Assembly (NCBI RefSeq): GCF_000024865.1
Contig: NC_013595.1
Location: 1,054,001-1,118,000, forward strand
DNA: 64,000 nucleotides
From: Streptosporangium roseum DSM 43021
GTDB taxonomy: Bacteria; Actinomycetota; Actinomycetes; Streptosporangiales; Streptosporangiaceae
Direction: 5' to 3'
Part shown: in pieces, positions 41,394-55,037 of the stretch
Numbering within the stretch: the first letter of the stretch is position 1
How the letters are laid out: every line of letters starts with the position of its first letter
Notes under the pieces: model-generated
What the model was told of the DNA's origin: nothing
The model's input: only the letters and a program-made list of their open reading frames with translations
Databases searched by the model: none
Made by a program: the position numbers and the translations under genes

Positions 41394-41786
41394 ATGGCGA
41401 AGCTCAGCACCGACGAGCTGCTCGACGCTTTCAAGGAGATGACCCTCCTTGAGCTGTCCGACTTCGTGAAGCTCTTCGAGGAGACCTTCGACGTCAAGGC
41501 CGCCGCTCCGGTCGCCGTTGCCGCCGCCCCGGGTGCCGGTGGCGCTGCCGCCGCCGAAGAGGTTGAGGAGCAGGACGAGTTCGACGTCGTCCTCGAGGCC
41601 GCCGGCGACAAGAAGATCCAGGTCATCAAGGAGATCCGCGCTCTGACGAGCCTGGGCCTCAAGGAGGCCAAGGACCTCGTGGACGGCGCCCCCAAGCCCG
41701 TCTTCGACGGCAAGGTCAACAAGGAGCAGGCTGAGAAGGCCAAGGCCGCCCTCGAGGCCGCCGGCGCGACGGTCACCGTCAAGTAG
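41394..41786 (+). CDS. rplL: 50S ribosomal protein L7/L12
   Basis: A 130-aa L12. N-terminal dimer domain (LLDAFKEMTLLELSDFVKLF), Ala-rich hinge (PVAVAAAPGAGGAAAAEE) and C-terminal factor-binding domain (EFDVVLEAAGDKKIQVIKEI, LKEAKDLVDGAPKPV). It recruits translation GTPases such as EF-Tu and EF-G, both encoded later in this window. Strong GGAGG ribosome site. Ends at a terminator. Confidence 0.97.
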   Translation: MAKLSTDELLDAFKEMTLLELSDFVKLFEETFDVKAAAPVAVAAAPGAGGAAAAEEVEEQDEFDVVLEAAGDKKIQVIKEIRALTSLGLKEAKDLVDGAPKPVFDGKVNKEQAEKAKAALEAAGATVTVK

Positions 41787-41798
41787 TTCAGCTTCACC

Positions 41799-41843
41799 GG
41801 AAAGAGCGGGTCCACCAGGTGCCGGTGGCCCGCTCTTTCCGTG
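41799..41843 (+). terminator. Terminator of rplJ-rplL
   Basis: GGAAAGAGCGGG-T-CCACC pairs with GGTGG-CCCGCTCTTTCC (17 bp, one bulged T), 12 bp after rplL. Confidence 0.85.
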
Positions 41844-41974
41844 TCTCCACCCCCGGTGCCCTTGCGGCCGCCGGGGGTGTCGTGACGCCGATCGCGGCTT
41901 TTCCCGGCGTCCGCCCGCATGTCGGCGGTCGGACCCGGTGCCCCGTAACCGTGCCGTAACGATCACCGGAACTT

Positions 41975-41992
41975 ATTGGACCCTCTTCCAAT
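41975..41992. promoter_or_regulatory. Inverted repeat upstream of mceG
   Basis: ATTGGA-CCCTCT-TCCAAT, perfect 6-bp arms in an AT-rich patch about 95 bp before the mceG start; a possible operator or promoter part. The rest of 41844-42084 shows no gene. Confidence 0.35.
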
Positions 41993-42084
41993 TCGGGGGA
42001 TCGTCGCTACGGTTGTGTCATCCGTGGGTGATTCCCCGTCAAGCTATCGACCGGTCACGGTCCGTAGTCTCTGGAGGGCGGCAC

Positions 42085-43086
42085 GTGGGCGTCGAAGTCG
42101 TGGTCGAGGGCCTGACCAAGTCGTTTGGCAGGCAGGTCATCTGGGAGGACGTCACGCTGACGCTCCCCGCCGGGGAGATCTCGGTGTTGCTCGGCCCTTC
42201 GGGAACCGGCAAATCCGTCTTCCTGAAGACCCTGGTCGGCCTTCTGCGGCCCGAACGCGGCCACATCTGGATCGATGGCCACGACCTGGCCAACTGCAGC
42301 GAGAACAAGCTCTACGAGTTCCGGAGGCTGTTCGGCGTCCTGTTCCAGGACGGAGCCCTGTTCGGCTCGCTCAACCTCTACGACAACATCGCCTTCCCGC
42401 TGCGCGAGCACACCAGGAAGAGCGAGACCGAGATCCGTCGCATCGTCATGGAGAAGATCGACCTCGTCGGCCTGGTCGGCGCGGAGGCGAAGCTTCCCGG
42501 TGAGATCTCCGGGGGCATGCGCAAGCGGGCCGGCCTGGCCAGGGCGCTCGTCCTCGATCCGGAGGTCATCTTGGTCGACGAGCCCGACTCCGGCCTGGAC
42601 CCGGTCCGCACGGCCTATCTGAACCAGCTCTTCGTCGACCTCAACGCGGAGACCGAGGCGACGTTCCTCATCGTCACCCACGACATCAACACCGCGCGCA
42701 CGGTGCCCGACGACATAGGCCTGCTGTTCCGGCGCGAGCTGGTCATGTTCGGGCCGCGCGAGATGCTGCTCTCCAGCGACGAGCCGGTGGTCCGGCAGTT
42801 CCTCAACGCCCGCAGGCACGGCCCCATCGGCATGTCCGAGGAGAAGGACGTCTCCGAGCTGGAGGCCGAGGCGCAGATGGGGCACGACCCGGGCGGCCTG
42901 CCGCCGATCCCGCCGCAGCTCATGCCCAGCGAGAGCCGGATCCGGCGCACGCAGCGCCCGCCGGGCTCCTGGCTGGCCGCCAACGGCGTCATCCCGCCGC
43001 CCAACTCGTTCGTGGACGAGCGCGGCCGGAACTGGCTGGAGGAGTACCCCCGGCTCGTCGCGGCTCACGTCAACGGCGTGCGGTGA
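42085..43086 (+). CDS. mceG: Mce-system ABC transporter ATPase (MceG/Mkl, MlaF-like)
   Basis: A 333-aa ATPase. Walker A GPSGTGKS, signature variant EISGGMRKRAGLARAL, Walker B VILVDEPDSGLDP, and the H-loop IVTHDINTA are intact. The D-x-D-SGLDPV form is typical of MlaF/MceG, the energy source of lipid-importing Mce complexes. A C-terminal extension of about 90 residues (from SEEKDVSELEAEAQMG, ending WLEEYPRLVAAHVNGVR) matches the actinobacterial MceG group. GTG 42085 has GGAGGG upstream. The place between rplL and rpoB matches M. tuberculosis mkl (Rv0655). No YrbE or Mce genes are in the window, so it serves transporters encoded elsewhere. Confidence 0.92.
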   Translation: MGVEVVVEGLTKSFGRQVIWEDVTLTLPAGEISVLLGPSGTGKSVFLKTLVGLLRPERGHIWIDGHDLANCSENKLYEFRRLFGVLFQDGALFGSLNLYDNIAFPLREHTRKSETEIRRIVMEKIDLVGLVGAEAKLPGEISGGMRKRAGLARALVLDPEVILVDEPDSGLDPVRTAYLNQLFVDLNAETEATFLIVTHDINTARTVPDDIGLLFRRELVMFGPREMLLSSDEPVVRQFLNARRHGPIGMSEEKDVSELEAEAQMGHDPGGLPPIPPQLMPSESRIRRTQRPPGSWLAANGVIPPPNSFVDERGRNWLEEYPRLVAAHVNGVR

Positions 43087-43143
43087 CTTCTGTCACACAG
43101 ATGATCCCTCCCTCCGGGTGTCCTCTCCCTAGTGCTTCGTTCC

Positions 43144-43767
43144 TTAAAGCAGGTAGACGAACTTATGCCGGAGGATTCGGGGCTGCGGGGATGGCCGTCC
43201 CCAGATCCAGGGCTGGGCGTGGGCGTTGAGTTGGGCGGTGGCGAGGGCGACCGCGTAGGCGATCTCGGTGGCGTCGGCGAAGGTCTGCCCGGCGAACGCG
43301 GCCCGGCGTAGTAGTCGCCACCAGCCCTCGGCCAGGTTCAGCCAGCAGGCCCTGACCGGGATGAACACCTGGCGGATCCGCGGATGACGGGCCAGCCATT
43401 GGCGGACCCGCCAGCTGAAATGGCTGGACAGATTGTCGGTGATGACGACGATCGGGCCACGCCGGTTGGCGGTGGCGATCCGCATCAGCAGCTGGATCCA
43501 GCCGTCGCTGTTGCGCGAGGGCGCGCAGAAGGTGAGCTCGGTGCCGTCGCGGATGCGCAGCGCGCCGTAGACCCAGGTCTTGTCGGTGCCGCGTGAATAC
43601 TCCAGCCGGTCCTTGATCCGATGCCCGCCGACCGACCAGCCGGGTGCGGGCGGGAAGGTGCGCGGGGTCACCGGTCCCAGCTCGTCGGCGCAGATCACCG
43701 TGGTGCCGGGCGGCGGGTGGGTGTAGAGGCCGATGATTTCGGCCCTTTTGGGGTGAACTGCGGATCG
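43144..43767 (-). CDS. IS630 transposase, DDE catalytic part (ORF B, by -1 frameshift)
   Basis: This frame carries the catalytic domain. The acidic triad is visible: Asp in VICADELGPVTPRT, Asp in VVITDNLSSHFSWRVRQW and Glu in CWLNLAEGWWRLLRRAAFAG. It ends RHKFVYLL at 43144. The frame is open to 43992 without a good start, and homology to IS630 begins near HPLLERIDRSAVHPKRAEII, so it is most likely made as a fusion with the upstream frame by -1 slippage. The coordinates given run from the slip region; the exact fused product is about 370 aa. Confidence 0.8.
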   Translation of the reverse strand, partial: RSAVHPKRAEIIGLYTHPPPGTTVICADELGPVTPRTFPPAPGWSVGGHRIKDRLEYSRGTDKTWVYGALRIRDGTELTFCAPSRNSDGWIQLLMRIATANRRGPIVVITDNLSSHFSWRVRQWLARHPRIRQVFIPVRACWLNLAEGWWRLLRRAAFAGQTFADATEIAYAVALATAQLNAHAQPWIWGRPSPQPRILRHKFVYLL

Positions 43768-44276
43768 GTCGATTCGCTCCAGGAGCGGGTGTGCCGCCAG
43801 CGGACCTTCTCTGTGAGTAGGATCCGGCGGACCTGGCTGCGGGCGATGACGATGCCCTGCGCGCGGGCGGCGGCGGTCAGGCTGTCCAGAGTCCACTGCG
43901 CGGGACCGCTCTCGTCGTCGGCGACCAGGTCGCCAGCCCCTTCGCGAACCGGTCGTCCGGGCGGGGCCGAGCGCGCCAGGGCGATGACACACCCGCGTTC
44001 GATCTCGGTGAGCCGGGGTTTACGGCCCGCCCCGGGCCGATCGCCGAGCCCGGCCAGGCCTTCGGCGTTGAAGCGCTCGATCCGCTCGCGCACGGTCTGC
44101 ATGTGACAGCCCAGCCTGGCCGCGATGGCGCTGGTGCGCTGCCCCTGCCAGCTGAAGGCGATCATCTGCGCCCGCGTGATCCAGTCGGCCGGGGCATGGC
44201 GGGCCCCGGCCAGTTTGCGGATCTGCCGCTCTTCTTCGGCGTCCGCCGGCGGACGCGCGTACAGCAGTTTCGGCAT
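43695..44276 (-). CDS. IS630 transposase, DNA-binding part (ORF A)
   Basis: A 193-aa frame with two helix-turn-helix units: residues about 27-80 (WITRAQMIAFSWQGQRTSAI, MQTVRERIERFNAEGLAGL) and about 90-150 (LTEIERGCVIALARS, ARAQGIVIARSQVRRILL), the usual paired HTH of IS630 transposases that bind the terminal repeats. Near its end the codons ACC-CCA-AAA contain a C-CCA-AAA slippery heptamer (43746-43752, minus strand) leading to the catalytic frame. Without slippage it makes a short DNA-binding protein that could act as an inhibitor. Confidence 0.82.
   Translation of the reverse strand: MPKLLYARPPADAEEERQIRKLAGARHAPADWITRAQMIAFSWQGQRTSAIAARLGCHMQTVRERIERFNAEGLAGLGDRPGAGRKPRLTEIERGCVIALARSAPPGRPVREGAGDLVADDESGPAQWTLDSLTAAARAQGIVIARSQVRRILLTEKVRWRHTRSWSESTDPQFTPKGPKSSASTPTRRPAPR
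43746..43752 (-). promoter_or_regulatory. -1 ribosomal slippery heptamer in the IS630 transposase
   Basis: On the minus strand CCCAAAA lies in the X-XXY-YYZ phase of ORF A (C-CCA-AAA), exactly where the reading frame must move by -1 to join ORF B. Known IS families use such sites. Confidence 0.6.
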
Positions 44277-44376
44277 GACAATACCCCTGAGACCATCATC
44301 TCCCCAGGTCGGCGGGCAGGGATGTACGGCCGCATTCAGGAACGCAGCACTAGGTGTCCTCCCCGCCGGGTCTCTA

Positions 44377-44440
44377 GGCGTCCTCCCCTCCGGGCGTCCT
44401 CCCCTCCGGGCGTCCTCCCCTCCGGGCGTCCTCTCTCTAG
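44377..44440. repeat. 16-bp tandem repeat next to the IS insertion
   Basis: Four units of GGCGTCCTCCCCTCCG start at 44377, 44393, 44409 and 44425, the last diverged. Short relatives occur on the other side of the IS at about 43110-43129, showing that the element entered this array. The rest of 44441-44764 is Pro/Gly-coding low-complexity sequence; a minus-strand frame (44437-44712) is possible but unsupported. Confidence 0.8.
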
Positions 44441-44764
44441 GCGTTCTCCTCGCCGCCGTTCTCCCCGTCGGCGCCCGCCTCGCCGGCGCCCGCCTCGCCG
44501 GCGTCCGCCCGGCGGGTGCCCGTCCGGCCGGTGTCCCCTGTACCCGCCGCTCCGCCTGTGCCCGCCATACCCCGGCCGCCGGGCCGTCCGGTGGCAGGAG
44601 AGTCCCGGCCGGGGCCGAAACGGCTCCGAAACGGCTCTGGAAAGCCTCCTGTGGTGATCGTGCGGCGGGTTATGATCCGGCGACCGGGGGCTTGTCGGCC
44701 TGGACGGCCCACGCCACGCGGTCACCGGCCGGTGTTCCGGAGACCGTGCGATGGGAGGCGACGC

Positions 44765-45274
44765 ATGGCGGTGAGAACTGCTCGGCCCCTCCGCCCGCTG
44801 AGGATCGCCGGGCCGGCGTTGGGCGTGCTGATCGCGGCACTGCTGGGCGCCGCCTTCTGGATCGGCGGTGATCTGCGCGAAGCCCAGGCGGCGGCCGACG
44901 ACCGCAGGGCTGCGGTCCGGGCGGCGGGAGCGCACGCGGTCGATCTGCTCTCGGTCAGCCACCAGAGCGTCGACGCGGACGTCAAACGCATCCTCGACAC
45001 CTCCACCGGGCCGGCCAAGGCGGAGTACACCGGCAATCTCGTGAAGCTCAAGGAGACCACGGTCAAGAACAAGGTCGTCCAGACGGGCGCGCTGCGGGCT
45101 TCCGGGCTCGTCTCGCTGAAGGGGAACGCGGCCCGGGTGATGGTGGTGGGCGACGCGGTGATCCGCTGGGAGGGGAGCAAGAGCGCCCCCCAGGAGCGCT
45201 TCTACCGGTGGAACATGGAGATGACCAAGGTCGAGGGCGTCTGGCTCGTGTCGAAGGCGGAGCTGGTCCTGTGA
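44765..45274 (+). CDS. Mce-associated membrane protein (first)
   Basis: A 169-aa protein with one N-terminal TM helix (IAGPALGVLIAALLGAAFWI, about residues 15-35) and an extracytoplasmic domain of the Mce-associated type: AGAHAVDLLSVSHQSVDADVK, ILDTSTGPAKAEYTGN, then a beta part ending in KVEGVWLVSKAELVL. Such proteins stabilise Mce lipid transporters. ATG 44765 has GGGAGG 7 nt upstream. Its stop overlaps the next start (GTGA). The neighbouring mceG, now separated by an IS, supports the assignment. Confidence 0.85.
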   Translation: MAVRTARPLRPLRIAGPALGVLIAALLGAAFWIGGDLREAQAAADDRRAAVRAAGAHAVDLLSVSHQSVDADVKRILDTSTGPAKAEYTGNLVKLKETTVKNKVVQTGALRASGLVSLKGNAARVMVVGDAVIRWEGSKSAPQERFYRWNMEMTKVEGVWLVSKAELVL

Positions 45275-45786
45275 CGCGCGTCTCCCTGCTGGTGATCGGG
45301 GTGCTGACCGCTGTGGCGTTCGCCCTCGCGGCCGCGGTCTGGGTCATGTACGCCGACCTGAGCCGCCTGCGCGGCAACGAGGCCGCCGGGCAGGAGGCGC
45401 TGACGGCGGCGCGCTTGGTCGCCTCCGACATGCTGTCGTACGACTATCGTACGATCGAACAAGATTTCGCACGGGCCGGGGGACACACCACCGGCGCCCT
45501 CACCGAGCACTACAGGCAGCTCGCCGCGACCCTGGTGCCGCTGGCCAGGCAGCAGCACACGGTTCAGCAGGTGACGGTGGCCGGGGCGGCGGTGGAGTCG
45601 GCGGAGCCCGGCCGGGTCGAGGTGCTGCTTTTCATGAACACGGGCACCGTGAAGACCCTCGCCGGGGAGAAGGAGCCCCGGCGCCAGGTCAGCCAGAACC
45701 GGGCCCGGCTGGTCATGGTCAAAAAGGACTCGCGCTGGCTGGTGGCGGAGCTGTCCACGCTGCTCGGAAACCCTCCGCCGGGCTAG
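45271..45786 (+). CDS. Mce-associated membrane protein (second)
   Basis: A 171-aa paralog of the upstream gene, coupled to it by a 4-bp GTGA overlap. TM helix VSLLVIGVLTAVAFALAAAVWV near the start, then ARLVASDMLSYDYRTIEQDF, TGALTEHYRQLAATLVPLA and a beta end with DSRWLVAELSTLLG. The SYDYRTI-DF pattern is characteristic of Mce-associated (Mas) proteins. Extracytoplasmic, anchored. Presumably works with the same Mce complex as MceG. Confidence 0.87.
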   Translation: MTRVSLLVIGVLTAVAFALAAAVWVMYADLSRLRGNEAAGQEALTAARLVASDMLSYDYRTIEQDFARAGGHTTGALTEHYRQLAATLVPLARQQHTVQQVTVAGAAVESAEPGRVEVLLFMNTGTVKTLAGEKEPRRQVSQNRARLVMVKKDSRWLVAELSTLLGNPPPG

Positions 45787-45998
45787 TCGGCGTGGCGGGT
45801 TACCCAATTGTTAGTAAAGACCATGTTTGGCTTTGGCGTGCCTCTGGGTACATCAGCCATGGCAACGTCGATCGTCAGCCCGAACTCGGCTAGCGTTCGA
45901 ACCGCCGTGTGACTGAGCGTTAGCCACACCAGGTCGCGGGTATCGTCTTGGATCCAGTGGTGTGCGCAGGTCACCCGGGGGGAAACTCCCAGCGTCAC
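45783..45998 (-). CDS. Possible small or decayed gene (71 aa), unknown
   Basis: GTG 45998 to TAG 45783 encodes HHWIQDDTRDLVWLTLSHTA and VRTLAEFGLTIDVAMADV, which looks protein-like and faintly recalls the end of DUF4279 domains. Third-position GC is well below that of neighbours, and no ribosome site is clear, so this may be a foreign remnant. It overlaps the second Mas gene stop by 4 bp on the opposite strand. Confidence 0.25.
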   Translation of the reverse strand: MTLGVSPRVTCAHHWIQDDTRDLVWLTLSHTAVRTLAEFGLTIDVAMADVPRGTPKPNMVFTNNWVTRHAD

Positions 45999-46032
45999 GG
46001 CTGTTCCTCGGCCGAAATGTCGGGTCACGGGC

Positions 46033-46061
46033 TTGACGTTTCGGCGCTGACGGGCGATGCT
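46033..46061 (+). promoter_or_regulatory. Possible distal promoter of rpoBC
   Basis: TTGACG at 46033-46038, 17-nt spacer, GATGCT at 46056-46061. Weaker -10 than the proximal promoter. Confidence 0.4.
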
Positions 46062-46094
46062 GCGACCAACGTGGAGCATGCAGCAAGACTGAAG

Positions 46095-46123
46095 TGGACA
46101 GGTGTATGCCGTTCGGCTACACT
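46095..46123 (+). promoter_or_regulatory. Main promoter of rpoBC
   Basis: TGGACA at 46095-46100, 17-nt spacer, TACACT at 46118-46123: close to the principal-sigma consensus, giving a leader of about 100 nt. Confidence 0.7.
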
Positions 46124-46229
46124 GCCCCTTTGCGCTGCCCTTTGACGACCCGCTTCTTTTGGTGCTCTGATGCATGGTCGTCTGGCGTGCGTGTAGTCAG
46201 TCCGCCGCGAGCCCTCGGAAGGACATCTG

Positions 46230-49697
<3,468 letters not shown>

Positions 49698-49723
49698 TCT
49701 AGAAGCTGAGGAGGGGAATACAA

Positions 49724-53611
<3,888 letters not shown>

Positions 53612-53647
53612 ACGCCCGGTCGGTACAACCGCTGAGTGATCAAAGCC

Positions 53648-53680
53648 GGCGCCCGGTCCCTCCCAGAGGGGCCGGGCGCC
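53648..53680 (+). terminator. Terminator hairpin after rpoC
   Basis: GGCGCCCGGTCCC pairs with GGGGCCGGGCGCC (13 bp, one G-T) around a 7-nt loop, 36 bp after rpoC. No clear T tract, as is common in actinomycetes. Confidence 0.7.
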
Positions 53681-54156
53681 GTCGCGTGTCCGGCCCGAGA
53701 TCCGCGGATCTTTCTTGACCGGAACGTTGCGGGGAAAGCCGCGCCTTGATGAAGAGAACGGCCAGAGAAGTCCCCTACTGCCGGTAAACTCGTTATGGAC
53801 CCAGCAGCGGTCGGCCGGAAACCGATCGCGGGAGTCACGACACGCACGCGGGCGCTTGTAACGGTGCTCGATGGGCGCAGCCGTTTTGACGTGTTGCGTT
53901 GGACTAGGTAGTCTTTCCCTTCGTGCCCGTGGCTTCATGGGCTCTCATGCGTGCGCGTCGACAGGTTTCCCACGGGGAGTCGGCAGAGGCGCCGTATGGC
54001 CTCCTCCACTGGCCTGGCCGAGGATGTGGCGCGATACATGCGCGACACGCCCGACCGCGTGGGTCGGAGTGGATGGAAAATCCGCAGGTCATGACACCGG
54101 CAGTGCCTGCAAAAAGCACAATATTCGAATCACCGGCAAGCACGAACGGAGACGCG
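53681..54156 (+). other. Promoter and leader of the rpsL operon
   Basis: 476 bp with no supported gene. It holds the promoter at 53886-53914 and then a transcribed leader of about 235 nt before rpsL, long for this operon. Several short frames are open but none has good codon use with a ribosome site. Confidence 0.55.
53886..53914 (+). promoter_or_regulatory. Promoter of rpsL-rpsG-fusA-tuf
   Basis: TTGACG at 53886-53891, 17-nt spacer, TAGTCT at 53909-53914, close to the principal-sigma consensus. Confidence 0.7.
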
Positions 54157-54528
54157 GTGCCTACGATTCAGCAGCTGGTCCGCAAGGGCCGCCAGGATAA
54201 GGTCACCAAGACCAAGACCCCGGCGCTCAAGGCCAGCCCCCAGCGACGCGGCACCTGCATGCGCGTTTACACCACGACCCCCAAGAAGCCGAACTCCGCC
54301 CTCCGCAAGGTCGCGCGTGTCCGGCTCACCAACGGCATCGAGGTCACGGCCTACATCCCGGGTGTCGGCCACAACCTCCAGGAGCACTCCATCGTGCTCG
54401 TCCGTGGCGGTCGTGTGAAGGACCTGCCGGGTGTTCGATACAAGATCATCCGCGGCTCGCTGGACACCCAGGGTGTCCGCAACCGCAAGCAGGCCCGTAG
54501 CCGTTACGGCGCGAAGAAGGAGAAGTAA
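54157..54528 (+). CDS. rpsL: 30S ribosomal protein S12
   Basis: A 123-aa S12 at the decoding centre. PTIQQLVRKGRQ, YTTTPKKPNSALRKVARV and GRVKDLPGVRYKIIRG are conserved. Lys43 and Lys88 (E. coli-like numbering), the common streptomycin-resistance sites, are both wild type. GTG 54157 follows GGAGACGCG. The frame stays open upstream to 53923, but that part is not conserved. First gene of the str operon. Confidence 0.98.
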   Translation: MPTIQQLVRKGRQDKVTKTKTPALKASPQRRGTCMRVYTTTPKKPNSALRKVARVRLTNGIEVTAYIPGVGHNLQEHSIVLVRGGRVKDLPGVRYKIIRGSLDTQGVRNRKQARSRYGAKKEK

Positions 54529-54530
54529 GA

Positions 54531-55001
54531 ATGCCTCGCAAGGGTTCTCCTGGCCGTCGTCAGCTCATGGCTGACCCGGTCCACAACTCGCCGCTGGTCA
54601 CCGCGCTCATCAACAAGGTTCTCCTGGACGGCAAGCGCTCCATCGCGCAGTCCATCGTCTACGGCGCCCTCGAAGGCGCCAAGGAGAAGACCGGCAACGA
54701 CCCGGTCGTCACCCTGAAGCGCGCGCTGGACAACGTCAAGCCCACCCTTGAGGTCCGCAGCCGCCGTGTCGGTGGCGCGACCTACCAGGTCCCGGTCGAG
54801 GTGCGCGCCGCGCGCAGCACCACCCTGGCCCTGCGCTGGCTGGTGCAGTACTCCCGCGCCCGCCGCGAGAAGACCATGACCGAGCGCCTCATGAACGAAC
54901 TGCTCGACGCCAGCAACGGCCTCGGTGCCAGTGTCAAGAAGCGCGAGGACACCCACAAGATGGCCGAGTCCAACAAGGCCTTCGCCCACTACCGCTGGTA
55001 A
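54531..55001 (+). CDS. rpsG: 30S ribosomal protein S7
   Basis: A 156-aa S7 that nucleates the 30S head. PRKGSPGRRQLMADPVHNSP, LVTALINKVLLDGKRSIAQ and the C-terminal KKREDTHKMAESNKAFAHYRW are standard. It starts 2 bp after rpsL, with the ribosome site AAGGAGAAG inside the rpsL end, so the two are coupled. Confidence 0.98.
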   Translation: MPRKGSPGRRQLMADPVHNSPLVTALINKVLLDGKRSIAQSIVYGALEGAKEKTGNDPVVTLKRALDNVKPTLEVRSRRVGGATYQVPVEVRAARSTTLALRWLVQYSRARREKTMTERLMNELLDASNGLGASVKKREDTHKMAESNKAFAHYRW

Positions 55002-55037
55002 CAGCGGGTTCGACGAGACGACGAGGACGCGAGAGAA

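Larger units (their letters stand above)
43132..44350 (-). mobile_element. IS630-family insertion sequence
   Basis: A 1,219-bp element with imperfect inverted ends: GTGCTTCGTTCC (43132-43143) and GGAACGCAGCAC (44339-44350), 11 of 12 matching. It is flanked by TA on both sides (43130-43131 and 44351-44352), the target duplication of IS630/Tc1 elements. Two overlapping transposase frames fill it on the minus strand. The flanks (CTCCGGGTGTCCTCTCCC and GGTGTCCTCCCC) show that it inserted in a short tandem-repeat tract. Both ends and the frames look intact, so it may be active. Confidence 0.9.

Noticed and set aside
53923..54156. N-terminal extension of rpsL
   Set aside because: The frame is open upstream but not conserved; S12 begins at GTG 54157 with its own ribosome site.
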